64,000 bases of DNA, taken from contig CM039502.1 of the NCBI GenBank assembly GCA_022432975.1, forward strand, positions 12,872,954-12,936,953. The letters run 5' to 3'. Positions 45,201 through 55,250 of the stretch are shown here, in pieces. How positions within the stretch are numbered: the stretch's first letter is position 1; every line of letters begins with the position of its first letter. A program made the position numbers and the translations under genes. Source of the stretch: Begonia masoniana. Taxonomy: Eukaryota > Streptophyta > Magnoliopsida > Cucurbitales > Begoniaceae. Under the pieces are notes generated by a model, which worked only from the letters and a program-made list of their open reading frames with translations, was not told the origin of the DNA and made no database searches.

Positions 45201-46687
45201 TCGAATCAAAATACATCGACGCCGCTAATATAGAGAAAATTTGCCGGAGAGTAGAGAAAATAGGGTAGATTAAAGGTTTTAGGGTTTTCGCGAGCCGGGA
45301 GGTGAGAATGAAAGGTCCTTTTCTTATATATTATCAGGGATCGACCCCTCGTTCTCAAAATTAGAACACATAACGGGGGTCACCGCCCCGAAACGACTCC
45401 CCATTCTTAAACATAATGTTTGAGAACAGAGTCCCGATCCGGGGCGGGGACCCCCTGTTCCAAACCACCCTCTAAAATGGGGAGGTAGGAAACAGGGGTC
45501 GTTCCGGGGCGGGGACTCCCCGTTTCTGAGAATCCCTGAAATGGGAGATGCAGTGAACGGGGAGTCGTTCCGGGGAGGGGACCCCCTGTTCTCGAGCACC
45601 CCTAAAATTGGGGTGCAAAGAATGGAGGGCTGTTCCGGAGCGGGGACCTCTCGTTCTTTTATTACGTGTGGTGCATTTGAACGGCTCCACCCCTCATATC
45701 GACCCTCCAACCCAATATATCCAGTGTCATGTAAGTACTGTACAGAACGAAGGGTGATTGATTTCCCGTTTTCGGCGTAAATTGAGAATAGGGGGTGATC
45801 GGCTCCTGCTAAAATTTGATTTGTTACATTTTAAATAGTTAAGATTTTAGTTGTTAAGATTTTTAATTTATGTGGTATTTCAAATTAACTTCTTTGAACA
45901 AATAGATAATTAATCTTGAAGAAAAATGTTACAGATCATGCATGCTCTATCTACCATTAATATTATAGATAGGCCGCATGCTATTATAAAACCGTGTGCG
46001 CGGCTACAAGGCTGGACAAATGAAGCTTCATCATTTAACCATGTGGGTGCCTGTTTTAGTGCTTATTCTTCTATAATTAATTATACTTCCACCTGCTCTT
46101 AATTTTATTCTTCGTAGAAGAAAAGTATTATCCCACAGCTTATTATTTTTATTGAAAAAAGTATATTATTAACTACGTAATTATTTATAATTTATTATAT
46201 TAATTACGTTAATCAATAATAGAATTAGAAAATAATAATAACGGTAAAGCGTAGTATTTCTGGATATATTCTATTAATTAAAAAAGTAGAAGAGGACAAG
46301 TGACGTGCCTGAAGCTCAGTGGTCACCGGGTATTCATCCATGTCAACGTAGTTCTTGTTAATGGAGGACATGATCAGCTTGTCGCACTCCGGCTCCATCC
46401 ACGTCGTCACGAAGGACGCCAGATTCAGCCTCGGATTTCCGTCCAGCATCAGCTCGTCGTTGATTATCTGGTACGCCGCCTCCTTCGGGATCGAATTTTC
46501 CGGCATTCGGAACCTAATCGCAGGATCCGCCGTTCAAATTTCAAAATCTCGGCTCGGAATCGAAAGAGAAACAACAGCCTGAAATTCGAAAGCAGACTAA
46601 CCTGGGAAGAGAAGTTCTGACGTATCGGGAGGCGAAGGTGGAGTGGATGGAGACATCGCTTTCAGATGCAGCTTTGGAGAGCACCAT
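39013..46687 (-). CDS. GAD: Glutamate decarboxylase (calmodulin-regulated)
   Basis: PLP enzyme converting glutamate to GABA and CO2 in the cytosol. Seven exons: 46687-46602, 46513-46309, 41373-41173, 41068-40854, 40301-40048, 39904-39852, 39525-39013. The sum of 1527 nt gives 508 residues, normal for plant GADs. It starts [23 protein letters not shown], contains [32 protein letters not shown] and the PLP-lysine motif [13 protein letters not shown], and ends in a calmodulin-binding tail with the key Trp ([19 protein letters not shown]). That tail makes activity respond to Ca2+/calmodulin and pH in known plant GADs. Intron 2 is 4935 bp and contains a MULE; its donor is GC (CAG|GCACGT). A short repeat ([10 protein letters not shown]) near the C-terminus reflects a local 15-nt duplication. 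All splice joins keep frame. Confidence 0.95.
42215..42640 (+). repeat. Left terminal inverted repeat of intronic MULE
   Basis: Pairs with ~45480-45912 on the opposite strand. Contains a C13 run at 42385-42397 and a local partial duplication of 'ctgatcaccccccgttcttaatttaca' (42330-42372). G/C-rich 'gttctcgagaac'-like motifs are scattered through both repeats. Confidence 0.75.
42832..44371 (+). pseudogene. MULE 'putative plant transposon protein' gene, near full length
   Basis: Starts at ATG 42832 ([17 protein letters not shown]...). One stop and a frame change follow near 42945. It is then largely open through '[27 protein letters not shown]', [23 protein letters not shown], a stop near 43344, then [44 protein letters not shown] and [17 protein letters not shown] to [12 protein letters not shown]. 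The Cassandra solo LTR (43919-44295) splits the C-terminal coiled part ([16 protein letters not shown] ... DDDDIPP, stop 44369-44371). This copy defines the gene for the family in this window. Function unknown; it is repeatedly carried opposite a MuDR transposase. Confidence 0.75.
43919..44295 (-). mobile_element. Cassandra solo LTR, 377 bp
   Basis: The reverse complement starts TGTGATGACCC and ends GAGGTCGTTACA like the LTRs at 10512. It is flanked by a perfect 5-bp target duplicate AGTTG (43914-43918, 44296-44300) different from the ATACC of the other copy, so this is an independent insertion. It carries the 5S-derived segment at 44003-44118 with box C text AGGTTGGGTGACC intact. The ~90 bp nearest its left end in LTR sense (44180-44280) differs from the other Cassandra copies. 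Confidence 0.93.
44500..45216 (-). pseudogene. MuDR transposase remnant (N-terminal part only)
   Basis: From ATG at 45214-45216 ([13 protein letters not shown]...) through '[50 protein letters not shown]...[16 protein letters not shown]', matching 31896-32451. A stop lies near 45150. Past the DNA-binding domain it continues to ~44500 with text like 29223-29393, then ends. The catalytic DDE region is absent, so the element is non-autonomous. Confidence 0.8.
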
Positions 46688-48861
46688 GGCGGAGAAGGAG
46701 AAAGGAGAGAAAGAGAGAGAATAAAGGGGAAGAGTCTGAAATAAGCAGCTTGAGGAAGAAGAAAAAGAAGAAGACAGGGTCGCTTAGAAGAGCCTCCACC
46801 ATTTAAAGAGCCAATTTTTCTATTATTAAACTTATTTATTACCCAAATTATGAAAAATACTTTATTTTAATTTTTTTTTTTAAATTGAAGAATAATTTAT
46901 TACTCTTCTTTTACTACAATTTCAACCCAAAAATCATCTCTTCTAATAATAATCTCTCTTGAAATATCATTACTAAAAATAAAATATATAATGTCACATG
47001 TGAGTCGGAGGCACTAAGCAACGCTCCTTTAATGATAAAATAACGGGTAAAAGGAAAGAATAAATAGATTCTTAAAACGTTATTTTTAAATAAATAACTC
47101 TCTCAACTTAAAAATACTAGCAATTAAGTCTAGATGTCATACCAAGGATAGCATCCTCATTTAATTTTTGTGAAACCCTATTGTTTTTAATCAATTGTTC
47201 TCTCTGACTCATCAACTGTCGTCGATAAAACATTATTTTTCCTTGTTAATTACTCTTTCTTTTTTCTCTGTCACAGACATGAAGTGTACCTTGAATTGAA
47301 ATTTGTTAATAAAAAAAATTATGAAAGAATTTAAGAGAGAAAGAAATATTATTCTTAATATAATAAAAAAAATTATATTTTGCTGGAAAAAAATTAATCT
47401 TACCACGAGAGGATCTTTGCCTTGAAAGAAATGATTAGGAGTGACCAAAAAAAAGAAAACAGAGTAATCAGGAAAGAGAAAAGTAGAAACCATTAGATTT
47501 AAAAAATTAAATTATATGAGAGGTTAGGATGAAAAGACAAGATCTTTCCACGAGAGGATCTTTGCCTTGAAAGAAATCATGTAATTTTTTCTGTTGGGCA
47601 AATAATTTTGACGATTTTGACAATTCTAAACATCCAGTTTCTCCATGAAAATCACTAAAATTGCATAAATATACATTTCCCTAAAGCATGTGCCCGAAGA
47701 TCTATATTACGGACAATAAATTCATCGACCTAAATTTTGTTTAACCCAACTGAAAAAGGTTCGCACTCAGTTTCATTCTGTTGCTACACATCCCCGGTTT
47801 CATCAATGATCGGTTGAACTGAACCAAACTAATATCAACAGGAAAGTTAAAAAGGATCCTGCCCACTAATTTCAAATTCCGAAACTAAGATTTTATCAAT
47901 TAATAATAAAAATAGCCCAAAGGTAAATCACTAATCTAGGTAAAGAAAAAGATAACAATAAAAGAAAAAATGTCAAAAAAGGAGTAAATAAGAAGACTAG
48001 AGCTTTTTTATTATCTTTTGAAACGCCAATCAGCAATTGCTGTTTTAAGTAAACAGTTTAAGCATGCTGTTAATAGTAAAACACGAGAGAGATAAAATTA
48101 CAGCTGCTGAAGAACATGCACTCCTCCACTTGAGAAGTTAATAGGAGGACATCAGGCGCCCCTGCAGTAGTACAAATAGAGTTCAATTAGCACAACAGAT
48201 GACTATTAGAAATTATCTTACCAATTAATTAAAATTCTTTCATTTGGCAAGTTAACTTGTCAATCCATAATTACACTTGAGTGTTGTTAAATAACGGAGG
48301 TAAACATGGAATTACAATAACCAGGATAAGAATTACACTCGTCTTACTCTTTCGTGCGCTACCACTATAACCAAAAACTCTAAAGTCTCAGACCTTTGTT
48401 CAGCATGCTAATGTACATAATTAACCATTATCAAGTGCTGCCAACATGTATTTTGGGCGAAGGGACAATGCACTAATGACTTGGGGGAAGATGCATATTG
48501 AAGTTCAACTACGCTCCTATACTTTCAGACAAATTCACAAGAAATGATGCTTTTCAAAACAAGTAATAGCATCTATTCAAGTGGTCAGACGTTAATAAGT
48601 TCAATGCATCTCAACCACAATATCCTGTCATGCCAATAAATGCTTAAGAAATGAAAATCCTCAATTCGTTAAAAACTTGTGGAAACTCTCTTAAGACAAT
48701 AACATGCATTTGACACTGAAAAGCGGAATTTTTCAGGTCAAATACCACCATCCCTTGCCAGTCTAGATTGTACCGTTTTAAGTGAATTTTATAATGAATA
48801 AAGTAGAATCAGTGTGAGTAAAATAATTGCGCTGGGAAAAGAACTCACGAAATAAAAAAGC
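46688..48861. other. Upstream of GAD and downstream of ICDH, no gene
   Basis: 46688-46800 is the GAD leader, a CT-rich tract on the minus strand ('ctctctttctctcc'). The rest is AT-rich. A 30-bp perfect direct repeat 'cacgagaggatctttgccttgaaagaaat' occurs at ~47404 and ~47549. 48000-48860 probably holds the ICDH 3' untranslated region and spacer. No open frame of interest. Confidence 0.55.
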
Positions 48862-51800
48862 TTATACCGCCTTAAGAGCAAGTCTTGCTTTTAAATCCTC
48901 TGCCACAGCATCAATAAACTCTTCCGTATTCAAATAATGGCTCTTAGTAACCCTACAGCATCAGAATAATATGCTTGACTCAATAAATAATAGAGCACAG
49001 AACTATCTCAAATACACGATAGAGAGCATGAAATCATAAAAATTAAATAAACTTCCGATACTAACTTAGATCCATGGATGAGAAGAGCAAGATCCTTGGT
49101 CATTTTTCCAGATTCAACTACTCCAACACAAGCAGCTTCTAGCTTCTCAGTGAAATCAAGGAGTCTAATATTGTCATCAAGCTTCGCCCTTTCAAGAAAA
49201 ATAGATTTTTTATTGAATATTTTCAAGAATCCGATTGCACATATAAATGACTCTCTTCTAAGAAATTATAGAACAAAACCTCACAAAACATTTTACCTGT
49301 GCGCAAGACCACGTGACCAAGCAAAAATGGAGGCTATACTATTGGTGCTCGTTTCACCGCCTTTCTGATGAACCCTATAATGCCTTGTTACTGTGCCATG
49401 GGCAGCTTCTGCTTCTATGGTTTTTCCATCAGGACACACCTGAGTAAGGACAGTATCAAAAAAGGTAATGAGTGTAAAACTACATCCTGTTGGGATACCA
49501 TCGTCAAAAATATAAACTAAATAAGTAGTAATACACGTTTTCAAGCCTGATTTCATAGAATAATCCTGATATGAAATATTTAACTGACATTTTTTAACTA
49601 TATGTATAGTTAGGCAAAATAAAACAATTTATAACCTCTTGCTTATATAAGTTTTCCTTTTTCAGAAAGTCTGTTAGAAACTTATTCAAACAATTCTCCT
49701 CAAATAACCTGCACTAATGCATAATAAGAACATATATCAAGATGGAATATAATTAAACCACCAATATTTTACCAACTTCAACTCTTAGTTGTTACCCAAG
49801 AAAATAAACATTTGCTTGTCATAAAAGAAAATAACTATTGATAGATTCTCTTATAATGTTATTCAGTTGAAAAGATAATAAAGATTATGCACTGAGAAAA
49901 AGGGACAAAATTACCATTGTTAGTATATATATCAATGACAAAATTGGACGTTATGAAACTTACCAGTACAGACGTCATTAATCCAAGTGATCCAAACCCT
50001 ATAATCACAAGAATTGTATTATTGATAAAGAGAGAGATTTAAAGCTAGTGAAAATTCTATAGTTGCAGAAACTGAGGCTAAATTTCTACCTTGTTAAGGT
50101 TATCCTAAATAAAAGATGGACAATGGCACAAACTGAGAATATTGGCAGTGTTTACGAGAGATTTAGTTTTACCTACCTTGAGCCAAGAAATCACTCTGGA
50201 CATCTCCATCGTAGTTCTTGCATGCCCAAACATAACCTCCATCACTCTTTAAAGCATATGCCACCATGTCATCAATGAGACGGTGTTCATACCTTTAATA
50301 TTAGTAGCAGGACAAGTAGGAGTTAAATTATATCATTTTAAGCAAAAAAAAGAAAAGAAAACCTATGCATTATCATAACTCTAAAACAAATCAACAAACC
50401 ACTCACCATATGCCAGCAGCCTCAAACTTTGATTTCCAGTTTGCCTCGTAGACTTCTTGAAATATATCCTTGAATCTTCATGAAATAAATAAATGTTAGG
50501 ACTGTTTAAGTACAGTCAGAAAAAGGTTGCCTACATTTAAGGTAAATCTACTTGCATACCTTCCATCATACTTCTTCAGAATTGTATTTTTTGTACTAAG
50601 GTAAAGAGGCCACTTTTTCTGATAAGCAGTGTTCATAGATGCATCCGCAAAGGCAAAGATGGACTGTAATTGAAGGTTTAACAAGGAGTTAGTGATTTGA
50701 AGATTTAGAAAGGTACTCACTAAGAGAAAATCAAGAAATTAGAAGAAAAAAGTTTCTCATTAAGAGTCAATCAAGAAATTAAAAGAACAAACCTCATCCG
50801 TATTATACATGGACAGTGCTACTCCTCCAGCACCAGTAAATTTATAGACCTCTAACTCTGTCTGCTCTCCTTCCGGCACTGAAAGCATTATAACACCCTT
50901 TAACTTGAACTACAGTAAATTGTACAATGAAATTGAAGAAAATGATGAACAATAATATAGATCTTAGATATCTGTTGATGAAAGATGGAAAGTTTACCAA
51001 ACACTAGTTTCAATGTCCCAGCTCCTTTAATAACTGTATCAGTGGCTCGATACTGATCCCCAAAAGCATGTCTTCCAATGCAAATTGGTTTGGTCCAGCC
51101 TGAAAAAAAAAAAAAAAAAAAGAAAAACCAAATTGTTCACATTTTTTCCCATCAAAGTATATAAATTACATTCAAAAGTTAATACCTGGGACTAGACGAG
51201 GTACATTTTTACAAATAATTGGTTCCCTAAATACAGTTCCTGCAAACAAATTCCAAAGCCAGTAACACAACCAACCAAATATGAGATAAGGCATAGAGAT
51301 ATTTTTTGGAAACATTTATTTTACCATTCAGAATATTCCTGATTGTCCCATTTGGACTTTTCCACATCTGCTTCAAGTTAAATTCCTTCACACGTGCTTC
51401 ATCTGCCAAGTTAACATTGATAAACATTTTAAGTAATGAACGGTTCAGACATCAAAAAATGGAACATGCCCTTCCATATAACCTGGATTATGTTTACCTG
51501 GAGTGATAGTTGCACATTTGATTGCCACATTATACCTAAAACATAAATCCAGTTGTCAAACAACAGTAAAAAAGATCTTGATATAGAGGCTGCCAATTTT
51601 GAAGACTTAAAACTGACATCTATATATATTTTAAAATAAAAAATTAAAAGGACAGTTTAAAAGAAGAAAGATGCATCATTTCAAGATACTTGAAGGGGTA
51701 TAAAAAAAGGATTATTAGGCATATATACTATGCTAAGATATATGAGTAATTAAGAATATTATAGAATATATTAAGTTATTATTTATTAGTATCTTTAAGG

Positions 51801-53241
51801 AATTTAGAAAATTTATTAATTAGTTTTCAATTTTTAAGATATTTTCAGTTTTAAGTAGTTTACTTATCATTAGTAATTTGGTCTCCGTAAACAATCGATC
51901 AGGTGATGTAATTAGGTAAACTTTTAAGAATTTATTATTGATATTGCTTCCTCCTTCCTATTCTCTCTCTCTCTCTCTAACTTCGTCTCTCTCCCTCTAT
52001 TTCTCCATCTCTTTACTCTTTCAATTCTCCCGAACATCCTTCTTTTCCCACAAGTCCTAAATCACTTCTTAGTTAGAATCCCCACGGAAAAAGGATATTC
52101 CTCATAAAACTAACAAGTGATTTCTTGTTATGAAAATACCACAGAAATCAAATGGCAATGTACAGAGACATACTTTAGAGTAGCCTCGGCACTTTCAACT
52201 GTAACTTTATCATTCGTATCATCACGGTGGGGAGGCCGAGGTCAAAGTATTTGATGTCCAACTCTACAAGTCCTAAATCACTTCTTAGTTAGAATCCCCA
52301 CGGAAAAAGGATATTCCTCATAAAACTAACAAGTGATTTCTTGTTATGAAAATACCACAGAAATCAAATGGCAATGTACAGAGACATACTTTAGAGTAGC
52401 CTCGGCACTTTCAACTGTAACTTTATCATTCGTATCATCACGGTGGGGGAGGCCGAGGTCAAAGTATTTGATGTCCAACTCTAGAAAAGGGAAAATAAGC
52501 TGCAGAAAATTTAAGAAAATTAATGAGATTTTTCTTTAGTCAGCAAAAATACTTGAATAACTAGATTATCATTACGCCAGTTAAAGAGTACAAAACTACC
52601 TTATCCTTGATTGATTTCCAGAAAACTCGAGTCATTTCATCTCCTGTAACGCGAATATAGAGCAGAACAGAGTCAGACAAATAAGTAAAGCAATAACGAG
52701 ATAATCTATGGAGAGTTAAAGATAAGTAAGACAATTTATTCTACTTCCGTAATCAGATAGTATTATGAGAATAGGATGCCAAAGAAGGTTATGGACTTCC
52801 CAGACGCAAATCATTCTAAGAATCATATCAAACCCCTGATTTACATCATTCAAACTTTCAAAAACAATGATCGCGTGAAAAGAGGCCGACGCGAACCATT
52901 AGCAAAAAGAAAATCGCATTCGCTAAACAGAATCCAAGACTAATCTAAAGAACAAAAAAGAAAAACTGAATATGATATTTATAAACTCAACAACTCAGTA
53001 TTCAGCGCGGGATGATTTCTTCATGCAAAACAATACGATTATAGTTCAGAAATGATATTTTCCATTATATTTTTCCAGCTTTCATCCCGATCATAGCCGA
53101 ACCCTCTCTAAAAACCGACAAAAAAAAACGAAAAACCAAAACACGACAGGAATATCGGCAACGGGATCAGCTGAAAAGAAAAACAATCGCACCGTCCATC
53201 TCAACAATGGGGTTGGCCACCTTGATCTTTTCGAACGCCAT
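48862..53241 (-). CDS. ICDH: NADP-dependent isocitrate dehydrogenase, cytosolic type
   Basis: Oxidative decarboxylation of isocitrate to 2-oxoglutarate with NADPH formation. Fifteen exons: 53241-53193, 52643-52600, 52499-52390, 51535-51498, 51402-51325, 51239-51186, 51099-50998, 50878-50793, 50663-50560, 50475-50407, 50292-50177, 49998-49964, 49439-49297, 49188-49066, 48952-48862. The sum of 1242 nt gives 413 residues, the usual cytosolic length. It starts [25 protein letters not shown] with no transit peptide. Substrate and cofactor motifs include [41 protein letters not shown] and [12 protein letters not shown]. Exon 3 is followed by a second partial copy (52174-52266) within a 216-bp tandem duplication, whose effect on splicing is unknown. 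Confidence 0.94.
52051..52483 (-). repeat. 216/217-bp tandem duplication covering most of ICDH exon 3
   Basis: 52051-52266 and 52267-52483 are identical apart from one G lost in the left copy ('cacggtgggg-aggcc'). Each unit holds the last ~93 nt of exon 3, its GT donor and ~120 nt of the following intron. In transcript order the intact exon (52499-52390) comes first. The second copy lacks the true acceptor but has an AG by chance at its start (TTGTAG|AGTTGG), and its missing base would shift the frame. Confidence 0.92.
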
Positions 53242-53490
53242 TTTCTCTCTTCTCTCTCTCAAACGTCGAAAATGGAGTACTTCGAGAGAAATGGAAATAC
53301 GAAAGAATACAGAGAGCCCAATGGAGAATTTGTAGAAGAAAAATAGACGGATAGTCTGAACCGATGGTGGGGTCCACTACTTTTTATAGGAAAAGTCCTG
53401 ACCGGCTTTAATTGAGGGATTACTCCGTTCTGTTGCCCCTTTTTCTTTCAAATATTACATAATTGACATTATAGAATTATATTAAAAGTA
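53242..53490 (-). promoter_or_regulatory. ICDH leader and promoter region
   Basis: Minus strand upstream of the start codon. The leader is rich in 'tctctctt', followed by a TATA-like TATAAAAAGTAG near 53375-53386. The upstream sequence is bounded at 53491 by the MULE, so the promoter proximal to the element is only about 100-150 bp long unless it extends into it. Confidence 0.5.
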
Positions 53491-54892
53491 GAGTAAAAAT
53501 TATTTCAACTCCTCAACTATGATTTTTTTTTTTTTAAACATCATTAAAATAATAACCTTAACAAATACAACCTTCAACTATCATAAACTTAACAATTTAA
53601 TCCATCGATCACTCCTTATTCTATATTTTTTACCTAGAACGGGGGCTGAACAATTTAACCCCTCGTGGTCCCTCGATCCCCCATTGTTCTACATTTTTTT
53701 GCCTAGAATGGAGGGCCATTCTCCCGAGTCGGCCCTCCGTTTTCAAAAATTACTCTTGAGAACAAGAGGACAAGGGTGGTTTTCTTATATCGGCCCCCAC
53801 TTGTGTAACAGCATAGGACTTTTCGTTCAGATTGTCCCCCCTGCCCCGTTCTCAAAATTAGGACTGAAAACGGGTCTTGTATATAAGAGATCGACCCCCC
53901 ACTTTCAGAACACTAATTTTTTCTCTCGGTCGTCGCGATTCCAACTCAAAATCTGGTCATTTCACGCTCCCACTTTGTTGATTTCTCTATCATTGTTGAT
54001 TTATTACAACTATTATAAAAAAATTTGAACCCTAAAACCCCAAAAAATTCCCAAATCTAAGCTTAAATATCTCAAATACTAGCCATTTCAAATGACCCCC
54101 AGATTGGTCTTTAAATGAAAAGTCCCATAACAAGCAGGTCCGTCACAAGGTGGCCTAAAAAACTAGGCACAGTTGTCACAAGGTGCCCTGACATATCGGG
54201 CACCGTCGTCACAAGGTGTTCTGGGTCCACTAGGAGGATTGGGTGGTTGAAGACGTACATCTGCGGTACAGAAATTACCGTATCTCTAAAGGTTGTTAAT
54301 GAATATCGTTTGGTATTTTTTTCCTCCATTCCAAAGTTGGGACCCTCGTTCATTATTCACTTTATAAATTAATTTTAAAAAAATACCAAACGATATTGAA
54401 TTTGCTTAAAAGTTTTATCACATGTTCATTATATAATAGGAAGATAATAAAAAAATTATAGATTATAATAAATCTAAAATTACATATTACAATAAATATA
54501 TAAACTATGCATTGTAATAAATATATAGTAGGAGCCGTTCTGGAGTCCAATAATTAAGAACGGATACCCGTTCTCCCGAGCTGGCCCCCCGTTGTAAAAT
54601 GCTCTTGAGAACAGGGGGCTGGCTCGGGAGAACGGCCCCCCGTTTCGGTTCCATGTGCACTGCACATGGAACAGGAAAAAAACTCCACACAACCCCGACA
54701 AAATAGGGGTTTGTTCGTTTTAGATCGGCCCCCTGTTCTAGGAAAAAAAATACAGAACGAGAGATGATCAGAGGGCCACAATGGGTTAAATTGTTAGATT
54801 TATGATAGTTGAGGTTTGATTTGTTAGGGTTGTTAATTTAAGAGTGTTTAAAAAAAAAAATCATAGTTTAGGGGTTCAAATGGTTTTTACTC
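53491..54892. mobile_element. MULE deletion derivative, 1402 bp, 9-bp TSD
   Basis: Perfect 9-bp target duplicate TTAAAAGTA at 53482-53490 and 54893-54901. Terminal inverted repeats start GAGTAAAAA..AT.T..A..CC..AACTATGATTTTTT on both sides and extend over 200 bp (CCTAGAAC.GGGGGC motifs). The interior has remnants of the plus-strand transposon-protein gene: 'atgacccccagattggtctttaaatga' like the start at 42832, 'gtcacaaggtg' repeats, and TYICGTEITVSLKVVNEY. The size, terminal type and 9-bp duplicate match Mutator-like elements, and this is the best-defined MULE in the window. Confidence 0.93.
54302..54397. repeat. Perfect 21-bp inverted repeat (hairpin) inside MULE
   Basis: Arm AATATCGTTTGGTATTTTTTT at 54302-54322 and its exact reverse complement at 54377-54397, with a 54-nt loop. 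It could be the remains of a small fold-back insertion. Confidence 0.85.
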
Positions 54893-54901
54893 TTAAAAGT
54901 A

Positions 54902-55250
54902 TTACCTTGTTTTGTGCAATAAAATAAGAGTATTGCTATTTTTACTTTTTTATTTATACTCATTTGAAATATTCGTTGACGTGTCAAACAATGATACAAT
55001 TACAGTATAATTCATGTAATAAATTATATATAATTAATTTATTACATTTATTGTATCGATCATTTTTTGATACATCAGTAAATATTTTAAGAGAGTAAAC
55101 GTAATACGTTTACTCTCTTCTTCTGCTCTATTAAAATATTTTCTAACGTGTCAAATAATAATTAGTGCAGTTAATATACTAAATTATAAGTAACTCATTT
55201 ACTATATTAATTATACTAATAATTATTAAATGCGTAGAAATTGAAATTGA
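54902..55250. repeat. Head-to-head AT-rich fold-back (MITE-like) repeats
   Basis: A 31-bp near-perfect palindrome at 55089-55119 (AAGAGAGTAAACGTA, A, then its complement) lies between two inverted repeats. One spans about 54970-55085 (centre 'taataaattatatataattaatttatta'), the other 55130-55240 (arms 'aataataattagt..agttaatata.taaat'). Both outer arms share 'aaatatt..ctgacgtgtcaaa.aatgat' text, so they look like two members of one MITE family abutting head to head. Confidence 0.6.

Larger units (their letters stand above)
42215..45912. mobile_element. Internally deleted two-gene MULE inside GAD intron
   Basis: Long imperfect terminal inverted repeats: the left side reads 'gttaatttgaaac...aaaatgtaacaaatcaaa...gccgatcaccccc...ttctgt.cagt..ttac.tg.cactgga.atattgggttgg', and the right side (45912 back to ~45500) gives its reverse complement with scattered changes. 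The repeats extend at least ~350 bp on each side. Inside are the plus-strand transposon-protein gene and the N-terminal part of a minus-strand MuDR transposase; the catalytic and C-terminal parts are deleted. A Cassandra solo LTR interrupts the plus gene. I could not find a convincing 9-bp target duplicate, so end positions are +/-15 bp. Confidence 0.82.
41374..46308 (-). other. GAD intron 2 (4935 bp) with nested transposons
   Basis: Donor GC at 46308-46307 (minus) and acceptor CAG at 41376-41374. Outside the MULE (42215-45912) the intron flanks are AT-rich with no genes: 41374-42214, including a (TA)n run at ~42174-42203, and 45913-46308. Without the MULE the intron would be about 1.2 kb. 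Confidence 0.85.

Noticed and set aside
42205..45925. 9-bp target duplicate for the intronic MULE (ttaaagaaatgg / cttgaagaaaaatg)
   Set aside because: The words are only loosely alike and their spacing to the repeat ends does not match; not reported as a duplicate.
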